A stretch of 64,000 bases of DNA, taken from the NCBI RefSeq assembly GCF_000383415.1, contig NZ_KB911260.1:178937-242936 (forward strand), given 5' to 3'. Shown in pieces: positions 36,272 through 45,931 of the stretch. Every line of letters begins with the position of its first letter. Position 1 is the stretch's first letter. This DNA comes from Hyphomicrobium zavarzinii ATCC 27496. Its GTDB lineage: Bacteria > Pseudomonadota > Alphaproteobacteria > Rhizobiales > Hyphomicrobiaceae. The position numbers and the translations under genes were made by a program. The notes under the pieces were generated by a model, which had not been told where the DNA came from, made no database searches, and was given only the letters and a program-made list of their open reading frames with translations.

Positions 36272-37525
36272 ATGGCTCAGGAAAAGAACACCCTTTACTG
36301 CTCTTTCTGCGGAAAAAGCCAGCACGAGGTCAGGAAGCTGATCGCCGGCCCGACGGTATTCATCTGCGATGAATGCGTCGAGCTGTGCATGGACATTATC
36401 CGCGAGGAGAACAAGAACACCCTCGTCAAGTCGCGCGACGGTGTGCCAACGCCGCAGGAAATCTGCACGGTGCTTGATTCCTATGTGATCGGTCAGTTCC
36501 ACGCGAAGCGCGTGCTGTCGGTGGCCGTCCATAACCACTACAAGCGCCTTAACCACGCGGCGAAGAACAACGACGTCGAGCTCGCGAAGTCGAACATCCT
36601 CTTGGTCGGCCCCACGGGTTGCGGCAAGACGCTGCTCGCGCAGACGCTCGCGCGCATCCTCGATGTTCCGTTCACGATGGCCGACGCTACGACGCTCACG
36701 GAAGCGGGCTATGTGGGCGAGGATGTCGAGAACATCATCCTCAAGCTTCTGCAGAACGCCGACTACAACGTCGAGCGGGCGCAGCGCGGCATCGTCTACA
36801 TCGACGAGATCGACAAGATCAGCCGCAAGTCCGACAACCCGTCCATCACGCGCGATGTCTCGGGCGAGGGCGTGCAGCAGGCGCTTCTGAAGATCATGGA
36901 AGGCACGGTTGCCAGCGTGCCGCCCCAGGGCGGCCGTAAGCATCCGCAGCAGGAGTTCCTGCAGGTCGATACATCGAACATCCTCTTCATCTGCGGCGGT
37001 GCGTTCGCTGGTCTCGAGAAGATCATCGCGCGTCGCGGCAAGGGGACGTCGATCGGCTTCGGCGCGCGGGTGATGGGTCCCGACGAGCGGCGCACCGGCG
37101 AGGTGCTGCGCGAGGTGGAGCCCGAGGATCTGCTGAAGTTCGGCCTCATTCCCGAGTTCATTGGCCGTCTGCCCGTCATCGCCACCCTCGAGGATCTCGA
37201 CGAGGCGGCTCTGGTGCAGATCCTCAACGAGCCGAAGAATGCGCTCGTGAAGCAGTATCAGCGCCTCTTCGAGATGGAGGACGTGAAGCTCACGCTGACG
37301 CAGGATGCGCTGCGGGCGATTGCGCGCAAGGCTATCGAGCGCAAGACGGGCGCACGCGGTCTCCGCTCGATCATGGAAGGCATCCTGCTCGACACGATGT
37401 TCGATCTGCCGGCGCTCAAGGGCGTCGAGGAGGTCGTGATCGGGCCGGAGGTCGTCGAGGGCGGCGCGCGTCCGCTCCGGATCTATTCGGACAGGGCCGA
37501 GGAGAAGGGCTCCACAGCCTCCTAA
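36272..37525 (+). CDS. clpX: ATP-dependent Clp protease ATP-binding subunit ClpX
   Basis: 417 residues. The N-terminal zinc-binding domain has CSFCGKS and CDECVELC (four cysteines). The AAA+ module has Walker A GPTGCGKT, Walker [10 protein letters not shown] and sensor motifs; the ClpP-binding IGF loop is seen as SIGFGARV. It unfolds tagged substrates and feeds them to ClpP. The family's C-terminal region [22 protein letters not shown] is complete. Confidence 0.98.
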   Translation: MAQEKNTLYCSFCGKSQHEVRKLIAGPTVFICDECVELCMDIIREENKNTLVKSRDGVPTPQEICTVLDSYVIGQFHAKRVLSVAVHNHYKRLNHAAKNNDVELAKSNILLVGPTGCGKTLLAQTLARILDVPFTMADATTLTEAGYVGEDVENIILKLLQNADYNVERAQRGIVYIDEIDKISRKSDNPSITRDVSGEGVQQALLKIMEGTVASVPPQGGRKHPQQEFLQVDTSNILFICGGAFAGLEKIIARRGKGTSIGFGARVMGPDERRTGEVLREVEPEDLLKFGLIPEFIGRLPVIATLEDLDEAALVQILNEPKNALVKQYQRLFEMEDVKLTLTQDALRAIARKAIERKTGARGLRSIMEGILLDTMFDLPALKGVEEVVIGPEVVEGGARPLRIYSDRAEEKGSTAS

Positions 37526-37573
37526 GCCGGCGGGCTGCCCTGAAACAAGGCGTCTGACGTGGATATGTGGCCG

Positions 37574-37591
37574 CGGGCACCTCTGTGCCCG
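37574..37591 (+). terminator. Weak hairpin after clpX
   Basis: A 7-bp stem (37574-37580 with 37585-37591), four-base loop, about 50 bases past the clpX stop, without a T run. Confidence 0.35.
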
Positions 37592-37812
37592 TGGTGCGGC
37601 GGGGGAGGCGAGGCTCATTATTGATTAGGCCGGGGACCGTCCCCATCTTTCCTCAGCGACGCTTCCCATGGGCCGGCTCGGTTCTGGGGATTTCAAAATG
37701 AAAGATGCGGCGTGGGTTTCCCGGTTTCGGCCATAATGGCGCGAGCCTTGGGGACTACAGTGGGCTTCGAAGGCCGGTCAACGGCCGCGCAGCGCAACGC
37801 GAATGGGTGACG

Positions 37813-40239
37813 ATGATGAGCGAAGAAAAACAGACAAAGGACAAGCCGGGCGCGCGGGATCATTATCCCGTTCTGCCGCTGCGCGACATTGTCGTGTTCC
37901 CCTACATGATCGTGCCGCTGTTCGTCGGGCGCGAGAAATCGATCAACGCGCTCGAGGAAGTGATGCGCGCCGACAAGCACATCCTGCTTGCCGCGCAGAA
38001 GAACGCGGGTGACGACGATCCGGCGACGGATGCGATCTATCAGGTCGGTACGCTCGCCTCGGTGCTGCAGCTCCTCAAGCTGCCCGACGGCACGGTGAAG
38101 GTGCTCGTCGAGGGCACGGCGCGCGCACGCGTGCTGCGCTACACCGACAACGCCAACTATTTCGAAGCCGAGGTCGAGCGCATCTCGGAGACGATCGGCA
38201 CCAAGGCCGAGATCGAGGCGCTTGCGCGCTCGGCGGTCTCTCAGTTCGAGAACTACGTCAAGCTCAACAAGAAGATCTCGCCGGAGGTGCTCGGCACCGT
38301 CGCGCAGATCGAGGACTACTCGAAGCTCGCCGACACGATCGCCTCGCATCTCGCAGTCAAGATTGCGGACAAGCAGGACGTGCTCGAGACTACGGTCGTC
38401 TCCGACCGTCTCGAGAAGGTCTATACGCTCATGGAGAGCGAAATCTCCGTGCTGCAGGTGGAGCGCAAGATCCGTTCGCGCGTGAAGCGGCAGATGGAGA
38501 AGACGCAGCGCGAGTACTATCTGAATGAGCAGATGAAGGCCATTCAGAAGGAGCTCGGCGACACTGAAGAGCGCGACGACATCGCGGAGTTCGAGGAGAA
38601 GATCGACAACACCAAGCTGTCGAAGGAGGCCAAGGACAAGGCCACTGCCGAGCTCAAGAAGCTCAAGCAGATGAGCCCGATGTCGGCCGAGGCGACGGTG
38701 GTGCGCAACTACCTCGACTGGCTGCTCTCGATCCCGTGGGGCATCAAGGGCAAGGTCAAGAAGGACCTCGAAGAGGCCCAGCAGGTGCTTGATGCCGAGC
38801 ACTACGGTCTCGGGAAGGTCAAGGAGCGCATTCTCGAGTATCTCGCGGTGCAGGCGCGCACCAACAAGCTCAAGGGTCCCATCCTGTGCCTCGTCGGCCC
38901 GCCCGGCGTGGGCAAGACCTCGCTCGGCAAGTCGATCGCCAACGCTACGGGCCGCGAGTTCGTTCGCATGAGCCTCGGCGGCGTGCGTGACGAGGCGGAG
39001 ATCCGCGGTCACCGGCGCACCTACATCGGCTCCATGCCGGGCAAGGTGATCCAGTCGATGAAGAAGGCGAAGCGGACCAATCCGCTGTTCCTTCTCGACG
39101 AGATCGACAAGATGGGCCAGGACTTCCGAGGCGATCCGGCGGCGGCTCTGCTCGAGGTGCTCGATCCGGAGCAGAACGGCACGTTCAACGATCACTATCT
39201 CGAGGTCGACTATGACCTTTCGAACGTGATGTTCGTGACGACGGCCAACACGCTGAACATTCCGCCGGCTCTCATGGACCGCATGGAGATCATCCGTCTT
39301 GCGGGTTACACCGAGGACGAGAAGGTCGAGATCGCCAAGCGCCATCTGCTCACCGAGCAGCGTCAGGCCCATGGCCTCGAGGACGGCGAGTGGGAGGTCG
39401 AGGACGGCGCGTTGCTCGAGATCATCCGCCGCTATACGCGGGAAGCCGGCGTGCGCTCGCTCGAGCGCGAGGTCGCCAAGCTCGCGCGCAAGGCGGTGAA
39501 GGAGATCCTGACGTCCGACAAGAAGAAGGTCGTCGTGACGGCTGCCAACGTCAGCGATTATCTCGGCGTGCCGAAGTATCGCTTCGGCGAGGCCGAGGTC
39601 GAGGACCAGGTGGGTATCGTCACGGGCCTCGCTTGGACGGAAGTCGGCGGCGAGTTGCTCACGATCGAAGGTGTCATGATGCCCGGCAAGGGCAAGATGA
39701 CGGTCACGGGCAACCTGCGCGACGTGATGAAGGAGTCGATCCAGGCCGCGAACGCCTACGTGCGCTCGCGCTCGGTCGAGTTCGGAATCCATCCGAGCCT
39801 GTTCGAGAAGAAGGACATCCACGTGCACGTGCCGGAAGGCGCGACGCCGAAGGATGGTCCCTCGGCCGGTGTCGCGATGGCGACTGCGATCATCTCGGTG
39901 CTCACCGGCATCGCAGTCCGCAAGGACGTGGCGATGACGGGCGAGATCACGCTGCGCGGACGCGTGCTTCCGATCGGCGGCTTGAAGGAGAAACTGCTCG
40001 CGGCACTGCGCGGCGGCATCAAGACCGTGCTGATCCCCGAGGACAACGTGAAGGATCTCGCTGAGATCCCCGAAGAGGTGAAGAAGAAGCTGGAGCTCGT
40101 GCCTGTGGCGCGCATGGAGGACGTGGTGAAGACCGCGCTCGTCAGCGTGCCCGAGCCGATCCAGTGGGACGAGCAGGCGGAGGCGACGACGGTTCCTTCC
40201 GACGGCTCGACCGGCGGACCTCGCGTGACGGCGCATTGA
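37813..40239 (+). CDS. lon: Endopeptidase La (Lon protease)
   Basis: About 808 residues. The N-terminal substrate-binding domain is at about 20-215 ([24 protein letters not shown]), followed by a helical linker. The AAA+ domain has Walker [10 protein letters not shown] and Walker [12 protein letters not shown]. The peptidase domain has catalytic Ser in [10 protein letters not shown] and Lys in [10 protein letters not shown]. It degrades misfolded and regulatory proteins such as cell-cycle factors in alphaproteobacteria. Adjacent ATGs at 37813 and 37816 are both possible starts; the frame is open back to 37705. The C-terminus has a short non-conserved tail. Confidence 0.98.
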   Translation: MMSEEKQTKDKPGARDHYPVLPLRDIVVFPYMIVPLFVGREKSINALEEVMRADKHILLAAQKNAGDDDPATDAIYQVGTLASVLQLLKLPDGTVKVLVEGTARARVLRYTDNANYFEAEVERISETIGTKAEIEALARSAVSQFENYVKLNKKISPEVLGTVAQIEDYSKLADTIASHLAVKIADKQDVLETTVVSDRLEKVYTLMESEISVLQVERKIRSRVKRQMEKTQREYYLNEQMKAIQKELGDTEERDDIAEFEEKIDNTKLSKEAKDKATAELKKLKQMSPMSAEATVVRNYLDWLLSIPWGIKGKVKKDLEEAQQVLDAEHYGLGKVKERILEYLAVQARTNKLKGPILCLVGPPGVGKTSLGKSIANATGREFVRMSLGGVRDEAEIRGHRRTYIGSMPGKVIQSMKKAKRTNPLFLLDEIDKMGQDFRGDPAAALLEVLDPEQNGTFNDHYLEVDYDLSNVMFVTTANTLNIPPALMDRMEIIRLAGYTEDEKVEIAKRHLLTEQRQAHGLEDGEWEVEDGALLEIIRRYTREAGVRSLEREVAKLARKAVKEILTSDKKKVVVTAANVSDYLGVPKYRFGEAEVEDQVGIVTGLAWTEVGGELLTIEGVMMPGKGKMTVTGNLRDVMKESIQAANAYVRSRSVEFGIHPSLFEKKDIHVHVPEGATPKDGPSAGVAMATAIISVLTGIAVRKDVAMTGEITLRGRVLPIGGLKEKLLAALRGGIKTVLIPEDNVKDLAEIPEEVKKKLELVPVARMEDVVKTALVSVPEPIQWDEQAEATTVPSDGSTGGPRVTAH

Positions 40240-40325
40240 CCGGCGTCGCGCATTGATCCGAATGCCGATGCTCTCTTTGAGGATAAATTTGTCCTAGCGA
40301 GCAGACGCAAATTTGAATGAACGGC

Positions 40326-40376
40326 GTGCGGGTGTTTTTCGATGGTTCACTCCTCGAAAGCGCCCGCACTTCTTTG
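40326..40376 (+). terminator. Candidate lon terminator
   Basis: An outer 7-bp stem (40326-40332 with 40363-40369) encloses an inner 6-bp stem (40337-40342 with 40354-40359). It is followed by a T-rich stretch (ttcttt). Confidence 0.5.
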
Positions 40377-40449
40377 GTTAATCGTGTGCGTATTTTCTAC
40401 GCAGTGCGCTGCCTCAGCGATGCTCGGATGCGCCGATTTTTAAGGCCTA

Positions 40450-40494
40450 AAGGGGCGTTTTGCCCCTTGACGCGCCCTGTCATTAGGGGCTTTT
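40450..40494 (+). promoter_or_regulatory. Possible attenuator-like hairpin pair upstream of HU
   Basis: Hairpin 1 pairs 40450-40456 with 40462-40468. Hairpin 2 pairs 40462-40467 with 40485-40490, extended by an inner TGAC/GTCA pair, and is followed by TTTT. They share the strand 40462-40468, so only one can form at a time, as in an attenuator. It may also simply be a terminator with a chance alternative. Confidence 0.35.
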
Positions 40495-40620
40495 GTGCGG
40501 CCACTATCGCCGATGCAACGGTCTCCAAAAGTAAGAATTGAACCGCATCGGTGTGCGCCAGCGGCGCGAGATCCAGAGACCAAGCCAATCCAAATTTATT
40601 CCAGTCACGAGGACGGAAAA

Positions 40621-40893
40621 ATGAGCAAGAAAGATTTGATCGACGCCGTTGCCAAGGAAACCGAGCTGACCAAGGAGAAGGCTGGGACGGCAGTCGATGC
40701 AGTGCTCGCGCACATCAGGAACTCGCTCAAGAACGACGAGGAAGTGCGCATTCCCGATTTCGGCACGTTCAAGGTGACCAAGCGCAAGGCGCGCGAGGGT
40801 CGCAACCCCGCGACTGGCGCCACGATCAAGATTCCCGCTTCGCGCGTTCCGAAGTTCAGCCCCTCGAAGGGCCTCAAGGACGCGCTGAACTAA
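40621..40893 (+). CDS. HU family DNA-binding protein
   Basis: 90 residues, full length for HU. MSKKDLIDAVAKETELTKEKAG at the N-terminus; beta-arm region with EVRIPDFGTFKVTKRKAREGRNPATGATIKIPASRVPKF (consensus GRNPxTG). Forms dimers that bend DNA and compact the nucleoid. Placement immediately after lon is the classical lon-hupB order. The ATG has GAGGACGG upstream. A terminator follows at 40916. Confidence 0.97.
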   Translation: MSKKDLIDAVAKETELTKEKAGTAVDAVLAHIRNSLKNDEEVRIPDFGTFKVTKRKAREGRNPATGATIKIPASRVPKFSPSKGLKDALN

Positions 40894-40915
40894 GCGCGTT
40901 CGAACCGGTTTGAGG

Positions 40916-40949
40916 AAGCGCGTCGCGGTCGGTCTGCGGCGCGCTTTTC
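40916..40949 (+). terminator. Rho-independent terminator after HU
   Basis: A 7-bp stem (40916-40922 with 40940-40946) with a 17-base loop, ending in TTTT; 23 bases after the HU stop. Confidence 0.65.
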
Positions 40950-41046
40950 ATTTGCGGCAGCAGACAACGGCAGCAGGCGGCAATTCGAGCTTGCGGACCG
41001 ATTGGCGATTGCCGATTGCGTCGCGTGCCGTTATGGAATGCGTGTC

Positions 41047-41073
41047 GGGCGGTTAGCTCAGTGGTAGAGCGCT
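41047..41073 (+). pseudogene. Truncated tRNA (5' half identical to tRNA-Val)
   Basis: 27 bases identical to the first 27 of the intact tRNA-Val at 41195, covering acceptor 5' strand and D-arm, then diverging in the anticodon arm (gatctttt). No 3' half follows. It is a tRNA remnant, 148 bases upstream of the intact copy. The diverging bases resemble a lysine-type anticodon arm, so it may derive from a different tRNA of similar 5' sequence. Confidence 0.7.
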
Positions 41074-41194
41074 GATCTTTTATCGCTCACGCGCGCTGAT
41101 CCGTTCGCTTTCGCGACCGGGCGCGCTCCGCGGGGGCGGCGCTTGCGCCGAGCCGCCTTGCGGCCAAGGCCCTTGGCCTGTAGGAGATGAGTTG

Positions 41195-41269
<75 letters not shown>

Positions 41270-41273
41270 TTCC

Positions 41274-41639
41274 CTACTTCGCCTGCTTCAAGCGAATACG
41301 ATAGGATGCGTTCGCCGTGGCCGACGCGAACTCCTGAGCACGTGATCCCCGTAGCGCGTTGACCTGCACATTCAGTCGCGCGAGCTCGCATGTGTCCGCG
41401 ATCGTCGCGGTCAGGTTGGTGCATTCGTTTCCGGCCATCTCGTAGAGCATCCGGCGGCCCTTCTCCATCGCGTCCTTCTGGACCTCCGGATCGTCGGATT
41501 TGAGGGGAACGGACATGTTGTAGCTGACCGTGACTTCAACGGCGCGTGCGGCGTCGGAGGCTTGCGCGCGGGGGGGGGCCGTCGAAAATGCCGTCCCGGC
41601 TGTGATGGCAAAAAGCAGGTGGAGTACAGATATACGCAT
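41274..41639 (-). CDS. Hypothetical UrcA-like small secreted protein
   Basis: 121 residues with a signal peptide of about 27 residues (LHLLFAITAGTAFS). The mature part has VEVTVSYNMSVPLKSDDPEVQKDAMEKGRRM (cut short), two cysteines (NECTNL and DTCELARLN) and a basic C-terminus. The layout (beta strand, helix, cysteine, Cys near an ARLNVQVNALRG segment) reminds me of UrcA-type small periplasmic proteins, a weak resemblance. The ATG at 41639 begins the signal peptide. Contains a run of nine G (c on the coding strand) near 41570, a possible slippage or sequencing-error site. Confidence 0.7.
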   Translation of the reverse strand: MRISVLHLLFAITAGTAFSTAPPRAQASDAARAVEVTVSYNMSVPLKSDDPEVQKDAMEKGRRMLYEMAGNECTNLTATIADTCELARLNVQVNALRGSRAQEFASATANASYRIRLKQAK

Positions 41640-41756
41640 GCCCGGTCCTTCCCGATGATGATCGCTGTCGAGACTAGGCACAGAAGATGACCATGGCACG
41701 TGCGCGGCGGCCCGATCGCGTGCGATGGTAAAGGCGCTCTAACCATGAGGAAACGC

Positions 41757-42272
41757 ATGTCCATCACGATGCACGAAATCGCCGTTCCGTCGTTTACCAA
41801 GCATCTCGAGGCGCTCGACGCGATCCTCGACAAGGCGGCGGCTTACGCAGAGGCGAAGAAGATCGATCCCAACGCGCTGCTCTCGGCGCGGCTCTATCCG
41901 GACATGTACACGTTCACCAAGCAGGTGCAGTCGGCCTGCGATTTCGCGAAGCTGTCGGTGGCGCGTCTCGCGGGGATCTCGGCTCCCGGGCACGACGACA
42001 GCGAGACGACGTTCGCGGAGCTCAAGACGCGTATCGCGGAGACGCTTGCGGTGCTCAAGGCCGCGCGCCCCGAGCCGATGGAAGCCGCTGCGGACCAGGA
42101 GGTGAAGATCAAGGCGGGTCCGCGCGAGCTGACGTTCACGGGGCGCGAGTATCTGCTCCACTTCGCGCTTCCCAACTTCTATTTCCACTGCGCCACGGCC
42201 TACGGAATCCTGCGCCACAACGGGCTCGAGATCGGAAAGCGCGATTTCATGCGGCGCATGCCTCCCGCGTAA
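41757..42272 (+). CDS. DUF1993 family protein
   Basis: About 171 residues, all-helical. Matches DUF1993: SFTKHLEALDAILDKAAAYAE at the start, ARLYPDMYTFTKQVQSACDFAK, LPNFYFHCATAYGILRHNG near the end with conserved H and Y residues. The fold resembles DinB-type four-helix bundles; function is unknown. The ATG at 41757 has AGGAA upstream; the frame continues to a GTG at 41700. It lies 13 bases before the interrupted ATPase gene and likely shares its transcript. Confidence 0.9.
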   Translation: MSITMHEIAVPSFTKHLEALDAILDKAAAYAEAKKIDPNALLSARLYPDMYTFTKQVQSACDFAKLSVARLAGISAPGHDDSETTFAELKTRIAETLAVLKAARPEPMEAAADQEVKIKAGPRELTFTGREYLLHFALPNFYFHCATAYGILRHNGLEIGKRDFMRRMPPA

Positions 42273-42285
42273 GGGGCTGCAGGCT

Positions 42286-42837
42286 GTGAGCAGCGGCGGC
42301 GGGATTGAGCGGTTTCTCGTGGTGACCGGCGGACCTGGGTCTGGGAAGACGACATTGATCGATGCGCTTCGGGCGCAAGGCTTTCAGGCCATGCCCGAAG
42401 CGGGGCGCGCGATCATTCAGGACCAGGTGGCGATCGGCGGGGCGGCCCTTCCCTGGGCCGACCGGCTTGCGTTCTCCGAGCTGATGCTCGGCTGGGAGCT
42501 GCGCTCCTACCGCGAGGCGCAGGCGCACTATGGGCCTGTCGTGTTCGACCGCGGTGTGCCGGACGTGATCGGCTATCTGTCGCTCTGCGGGCTTCCTGTC
42601 GGAGATCACGTCGCGCGTGCGGCAGAGCTTCACCGCTATCGGCGTGAGGTGTTCATTGCGCCGCCTTGGCCCGAGATCTTCACGCAGGACGCCGAGCGCA
42701 AATAGTCGCTCAATGAGGCGGAAGCAACCTATCATGCCCTCGCGGGCGCCTATGAGCGCTGCGGGTACGGCCTCGTGCCACTGCCGCGGGTGCCGGTTGC
42801 GGAGCGGGTGCGCTTCGTGCTGTCGCGGATCGGGTGA
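42286..42837 (+). pseudogene. AAA family ATPase, interrupted by an in-frame amber codon
   Basis: A GTG-started frame encodes an ATPase/kinase-like P-loop protein: LVVTGGPGSGKTTLIDAL (Walker A), VVFDRGVPDVIGYLSL (Walker B/DRG region), PPWPEIFTQDAERK. A TAG at 42703-42705 stops it after 139 residues. The same frame continues without further stops to TGA at 42835-42837 with family-like sequence (EAEATYHALAGAYERCGYG, then PVAERVRFVLSRIG). So a single codon, most simply CAG (Gln) to TAG, breaks a gene of about 183 residues. It may be a recent pseudogene, a sequencing error or suppressed. Confidence 0.8.
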
Positions 42838-43003
42838 GGGGCGGAACGGTGCTCGGCCGCCGCTGCGCTCTGCGGCAATGGCGCCCTCCGGTAAAAACAC
42901 CTAAAATAGGTCGTTCGCTTCGCTTGACTTAGGCCACGCGAACACGTATCTCACCCTTCGCTTTTGCGTCGTTCGGCCGCCAAGTCGTGCCGGGACGCGG
43001 ATT

Positions 43004-43080
43004 GCGGGAGTAGCTCAGTTGGTTAGAGCGCCGCCCTGTCACGGCGGAGGCCGCGGGTTCAAGTCCCGTCTCTCGCGCCA
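43004..43080 (+). tRNA. tRNA-Asp (anticodon GTC)
   Basis: 77 bases including CCA. Acceptor gcgggag/ctctcgc (one G-T pair), D-arm gctcagttggttagagc, anticodon stem ccgcc/ggcgg with loop ctgtcac (GTC), T-arm gcgggttcaagtcccgt. Confidence 0.96.
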
Positions 43081-43432
43081 TTTTTCCGAACCTCGATGCC
43101 ATGACCGATCTCGCCCTGGGCCGCACCTGGGGTTGTGACGCGTACTCGCGGCTCTTCGAGCCTGCTTGGCGCCTGAGCTGTGGCCGGGCTCGCTTCATCC
43201 GCAAATTTCTTCGCAGGGCTCAACCCAGATCAAAGACTGGGGGATTCGGAGCCGCCATGGTCCCCGCATCCTGGCCTTTGGTTCGCGGCAAAAAAGGCCG
43301 GCAGAGAGCCAGGATTTCCCTCGGTAGCTGTTGCGTGTCCGACGGGCTATGGGTTAACACCAAGGGCGTGATTTTGCGTCGCGATAAGTCCTCGCAAAAG
43401 CGGACGTGCGGGCTCCGGAAGGACGGGACTTC
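43081..43432 (+). other. Intergenic region upstream of nuoA
   Basis: About 350 bases without a credible gene, presumed promoter region of the nuo operon. No clear operator recognised. A GGAAGGA ribosome site precedes nuoA. Confidence 0.45.
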
Positions 43433-43798
43433 ATGAACGAGCTGCTCACTGACTACCTGCCTCTTGCCGTCTTCATCGGCGTCGCGCTCGCTATAGGTGC
43501 AGCGCTCATGATCGCGCCGTTCCTGGTCGCCGTTCGCAACCCCGACCCCGAGAAGGTCTCGGCTTACGAGTGCGGCTTCAACGCCTTCGACGATGCGCGC
43601 ATGAAGTTCGACGTGCGCTTCTACCTCGTGTCTATTCTGTTCATCATCTTCGATCTCGAGATCGCGTTCCTGTTTCCGTGGGCGGCTGCCTTCGGCAATG
43701 TGGGTCTGTTCGGCTTCTGGTCGATGATGCTGTTCCTCGGGGTGTTGACTGTAGGCTTCATCTACGAGTGGAGAACGGGAGCGCTCGAATGGGATTGA
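43433..43798 (+). CDS. nuoA: NADH-quinone oxidoreductase subunit A
   Basis: 121 residues with three membrane helices (about 10-32, 62-84 and 92-114). The signature [40 protein letters not shown] (in pieces) is diagnostic of NuoA, with the conserved acidic residues of FDLEIAF. Membrane-arm subunit at the quinone site of complex I. The gene overlaps nuoB by ten bases. Confidence 0.97.
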   Translation: MNELLTDYLPLAVFIGVALAIGAALMIAPFLVAVRNPDPEKVSAYECGFNAFDDARMKFDVRFYLVSILFIIFDLEIAFLFPWAAAFGNVGLFGFWSMMLFLGVLTVGFIYEWRTGALEWD

Positions 43799-44367
43799 TC
43801 GTTCCGCCGGAGTTTCAGCTCGACCGCGCCAAGGAAGGCGCTGGCGGGTCTCAGGGCGCGCTGGTGAAGCCGGGTGATCCGTTCTTCACGGAGCTTTCCA
43901 ACGAGCTCGGCGACAAGGGCTTCCTCGTCACCACGACCGACGATCTCATCAACTGGGCGCGCACGGGCTCGCTGATGTGGATGACGTTCGGCCTCGCGTG
44001 CTGCGCTGTGGAGATGATGCAGGCGTCGATGCCGCGTTATGACCTCGAGCGCTTCGGCTTTGCGCCGCGCGCTTCGCCCCGCCAGTCCGACGTGATGATC
44101 GTCGCTGGCACGCTCACCAACAAGATGGCCCCGGCGCTGCGCAAGGTCTACGACCAGATGCCGGAGCCCCGCTACGTCATCTCCATGGGAAGCTGCGCCA
44201 ACGGCGGTGGCTACTACCACTATTCCTACGCGGTGGTGCGCGGTTGCGATCGCGTCGTGCCGGTGGACGTGTACGTGCCGGGCTGCCCGCCGACGGCGGA
44301 AGCACTCGTCTATGGCGTGCTGCTGCTTCAGCGGAAGATCCGGCGCACGGGAACGATTGAGAGATAG
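43789..44367 (+). CDS. nuoB: NADH-quinone oxidoreductase subunit B
   Basis: 192 residues. Carries the terminal [4Fe-4S] cluster N2 with adjacent cysteines in [10 protein letters not shown], then [10 protein letters not shown] and [10 protein letters not shown]. It transfers electrons to quinone together with NuoD. A variable N-terminal extension of about 30 residues precedes the core. It overlaps the nuoA end by ten bases; nuoC starts 73 bases on. Confidence 0.98.
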   Translation: MGLIVPPEFQLDRAKEGAGGSQGALVKPGDPFFTELSNELGDKGFLVTTTDDLINWARTGSLMWMTFGLACCAVEMMQASMPRYDLERFGFAPRASPRQSDVMIVAGTLTNKMAPALRKVYDQMPEPRYVISMGSCANGGGYYHYSYAVVRGCDRVVPVDVYVPGCPPTAEALVYGVLLLQRKIRRTGTIER

Positions 44368-44439
44368 GCGGCAGTAGGGCCTCACCTGCTTCGATCACGC
44401 ACTGCCTACTGCCTTAAGGCCTGTTGCCCAGGATCTGAC

Positions 44440-45036
44440 ATGCTGAACGAACTCGACGCGCACATTTCGTCCAAGCTCGGCGACAAGGTTCTCGACCGGC
44501 GGATCGCGGTTGGAGAGCTGACGCTCACAGTATCCGGCGACCGGATCGTGGACGTGCTCACCTTCCTCCGCGACGATGCAGGGTGCCGCTTCGAGGTCCT
44601 GATCGACATCTGCGGCGTGGACTGGCCCGCGCGGGCGCAGCGCTTTGACGTGGTCTACCATCTGCTGTCGCCGCGGCTCAATCAGCGTGTCCGCGTGAAA
44701 GTGCTGACCGACGAGGAGACGCCGGTGCCGAGCGTGATCGGCGTCTATCCGGCTGCCAACTGGTATGAGCGGGAAGCCTACGACATGTACGGCATCCTGT
44801 TTACGGGCCATCCGGATTTGCGCCGCCTGCTTACGGACTACGGCTTCCAGGGCTATCCGCTACGCAAGGATTTCCCGCTGACGGGCTATGTGGAGGTTCG
44901 CTACGACGACGCCGCAAAGCGCGTGGTCTACGAGCCGGTGAAGCTCGTGCAGGACTTCCGTTCGTTCGATTTCGAGAGCCCCTGGGAGGGGCCGCATTAC
45001 GTGCTTCCGGGCGATGAGAAGGCCGGACCGCAATGA
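44440..45036 (+). CDS. nuoC: NADH-quinone oxidoreductase subunit C
   Basis: 198 residues, 30-kDa subunit of the peripheral arm. Family landmarks: [58 protein letters not shown] (in pieces) and [20 protein letters not shown]. Its stop codon overlaps the next ORF in an ATGA, but that ORF is not nuoD. Confidence 0.97.
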   Translation: MLNELDAHISSKLGDKVLDRRIAVGELTLTVSGDRIVDVLTFLRDDAGCRFEVLIDICGVDWPARAQRFDVVYHLLSPRLNQRVRVKVLTDEETPVPSVIGVYPAANWYEREAYDMYGILFTGHPDLRRLLTDYGFQGYPLRKDFPLTGYVEVRYDDAAKRVVYEPVKLVQDFRSFDFESPWEGPHYVLPGDEKAGPQ

Positions 45037-45473
45037 CCCTCGAGGCGGAGCGTCTGGCGCAGATCAAGGCGAACGTCGAATTTGCCCTGCAAGAGTTTCG
45101 CGAGCTGGCTGACAAGGATGTCTCGCTCGACGCAGATTCGGTTGCGTGGGTCGAGGGCTTCATCGAGAGCGCGCGTGGCCGCTACGTCGGCGTGGACGGT
45201 GGCGTGCCGAGCGGGCTCATCGGATTGATCGGCAGCTATCTCGGTGAGGCGATCATCGCCGAGACCAATGGACAGTGGGTCGAAGACGAGGCCGGCGGCT
45301 TGGGCGTCGCCTTTCCGAACGGCGATATCGTCTTTCCCTTCACCAAGGTCGAAAAGCAGTTCGACATGGGCGTTGCGGGCGGCGAGTCGATCCTGAGCTT
45401 CTATACGGTGGCCGTGAGCTACATCGCGGTCGGAGGATTGCGCGACGCCGCGCCGGCAGGGGAGCGGTCATGA
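45033..45473 (+). CDS. Hypothetical protein inserted between nuoC and nuoD
   Basis: 146 residues, predicted soluble. Two regions: an N-terminal helical part ([29 protein letters not shown], cut) and a C-terminal alpha/beta part with [21 protein letters not shown] and [16 protein letters not shown]. The pattern 'GxYLGExI...GxW...PFxKVxK' resembles SMI1/immunity-like or DUF3806-like folds only loosely, so I assign no family. It starts in the nuoC stop (ATGA) and ends in the start of the thioesterase (ATGA), which implies coupled translation within the complex I transcript. Confidence 0.85.
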   Translation: MTLEAERLAQIKANVEFALQEFRELADKDVSLDADSVAWVEGFIESARGRYVGVDGGVPSGLIGLIGSYLGEAIIAETNGQWVEDEAGGLGVAFPNGDIVFPFTKVEKQFDMGVAGGESILSFYTVAVSYIAVGGLRDAAPAGERS

Positions 45474-45928
45474 AGGCCACGCTTCAGCCCGGCGCCAAGG
45501 CGCAACTGGTGTTCACGGTGCCGCCCGAGAAGACGGTGCCCAATCTCTATCCGGAATCGCCTGACTTTCGCGCCATGCCGGGCGTGTTCGCCACTGGCTT
45601 CATGGTGGGGCTCATGGAATGGGCCTGCCTCGAGGCGATGAAGCCGCATCTCGATGCGGGGGAGGGCTCGCTCGGCATTCACATCAACGTCTCGCACAGC
45701 GCGGCGACCGTGCCGGGGCAGACCGTGACGGTGGATGCCGAATGCACGAGCGTGGCCGGGCGCAGGGTGGCGTTCAAGGTCACGGCGCACGACGGCGTCG
45801 AGGTGATCGGCGCGGGCAGTCACGAGCGGATGATCGTGCCGTGGGATCGCTTCGTCGGACGGGTGAACGAGAAGGCCAAGCGCGCGGGAGCCGCGCCCAT
45901 TGCCGCCGTCGAAAGCGTGGGGGCTTGA
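45470..45928 (+). CDS. Hotdog-fold thioesterase, FlK-like
   Basis: 152 residues. A single hotdog domain resembling fluoroacetyl-CoA thioesterase FlK: VFATGFMVGLMEWACLEAM on the central helix with Glu in MEW, and INVSHSAATVPGQTV with the His expected for catalysis, followed by VAFKVTAHDGVEVIGAGSHERMIV. It probably hydrolyses a short-chain or toxic acyl-CoA; FlK-type specificity for fluoroacetyl-CoA cannot be inferred. It overlaps the upstream ORF by four bases and lies three bases before the first GFA gene. Confidence 0.9.
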   Translation: MKATLQPGAKAQLVFTVPPEKTVPNLYPESPDFRAMPGVFATGFMVGLMEWACLEAMKPHLDAGEGSLGIHINVSHSAATVPGQTVTVDAECTSVAGRRVAFKVTAHDGVEVIGAGSHERMIVPWDRFVGRVNEKAKRAGAAPIAAVESVGA

Positions 45929-45931
45929 GCG

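Larger units (their letters stand above)
40240..40620 (+). other. lon-HU intergenic region with several hairpins
   Basis: 381 bases without a credible gene. Contains a large imperfect hairpin (40326-40369), which may terminate lon, and two overlapping, mutually exclusive hairpins (40450-40468 and 40462-40490), the second followed by TTTT. The HU ribosome site (GAGGA) lies at its end. Confidence 0.5.

Noticed and set aside
37693..40236. 847-codon minus-strand frame opposite lon
   Set aside because: Antisense of a strongly conserved gene with G/C-biased third positions; no domain motifs.
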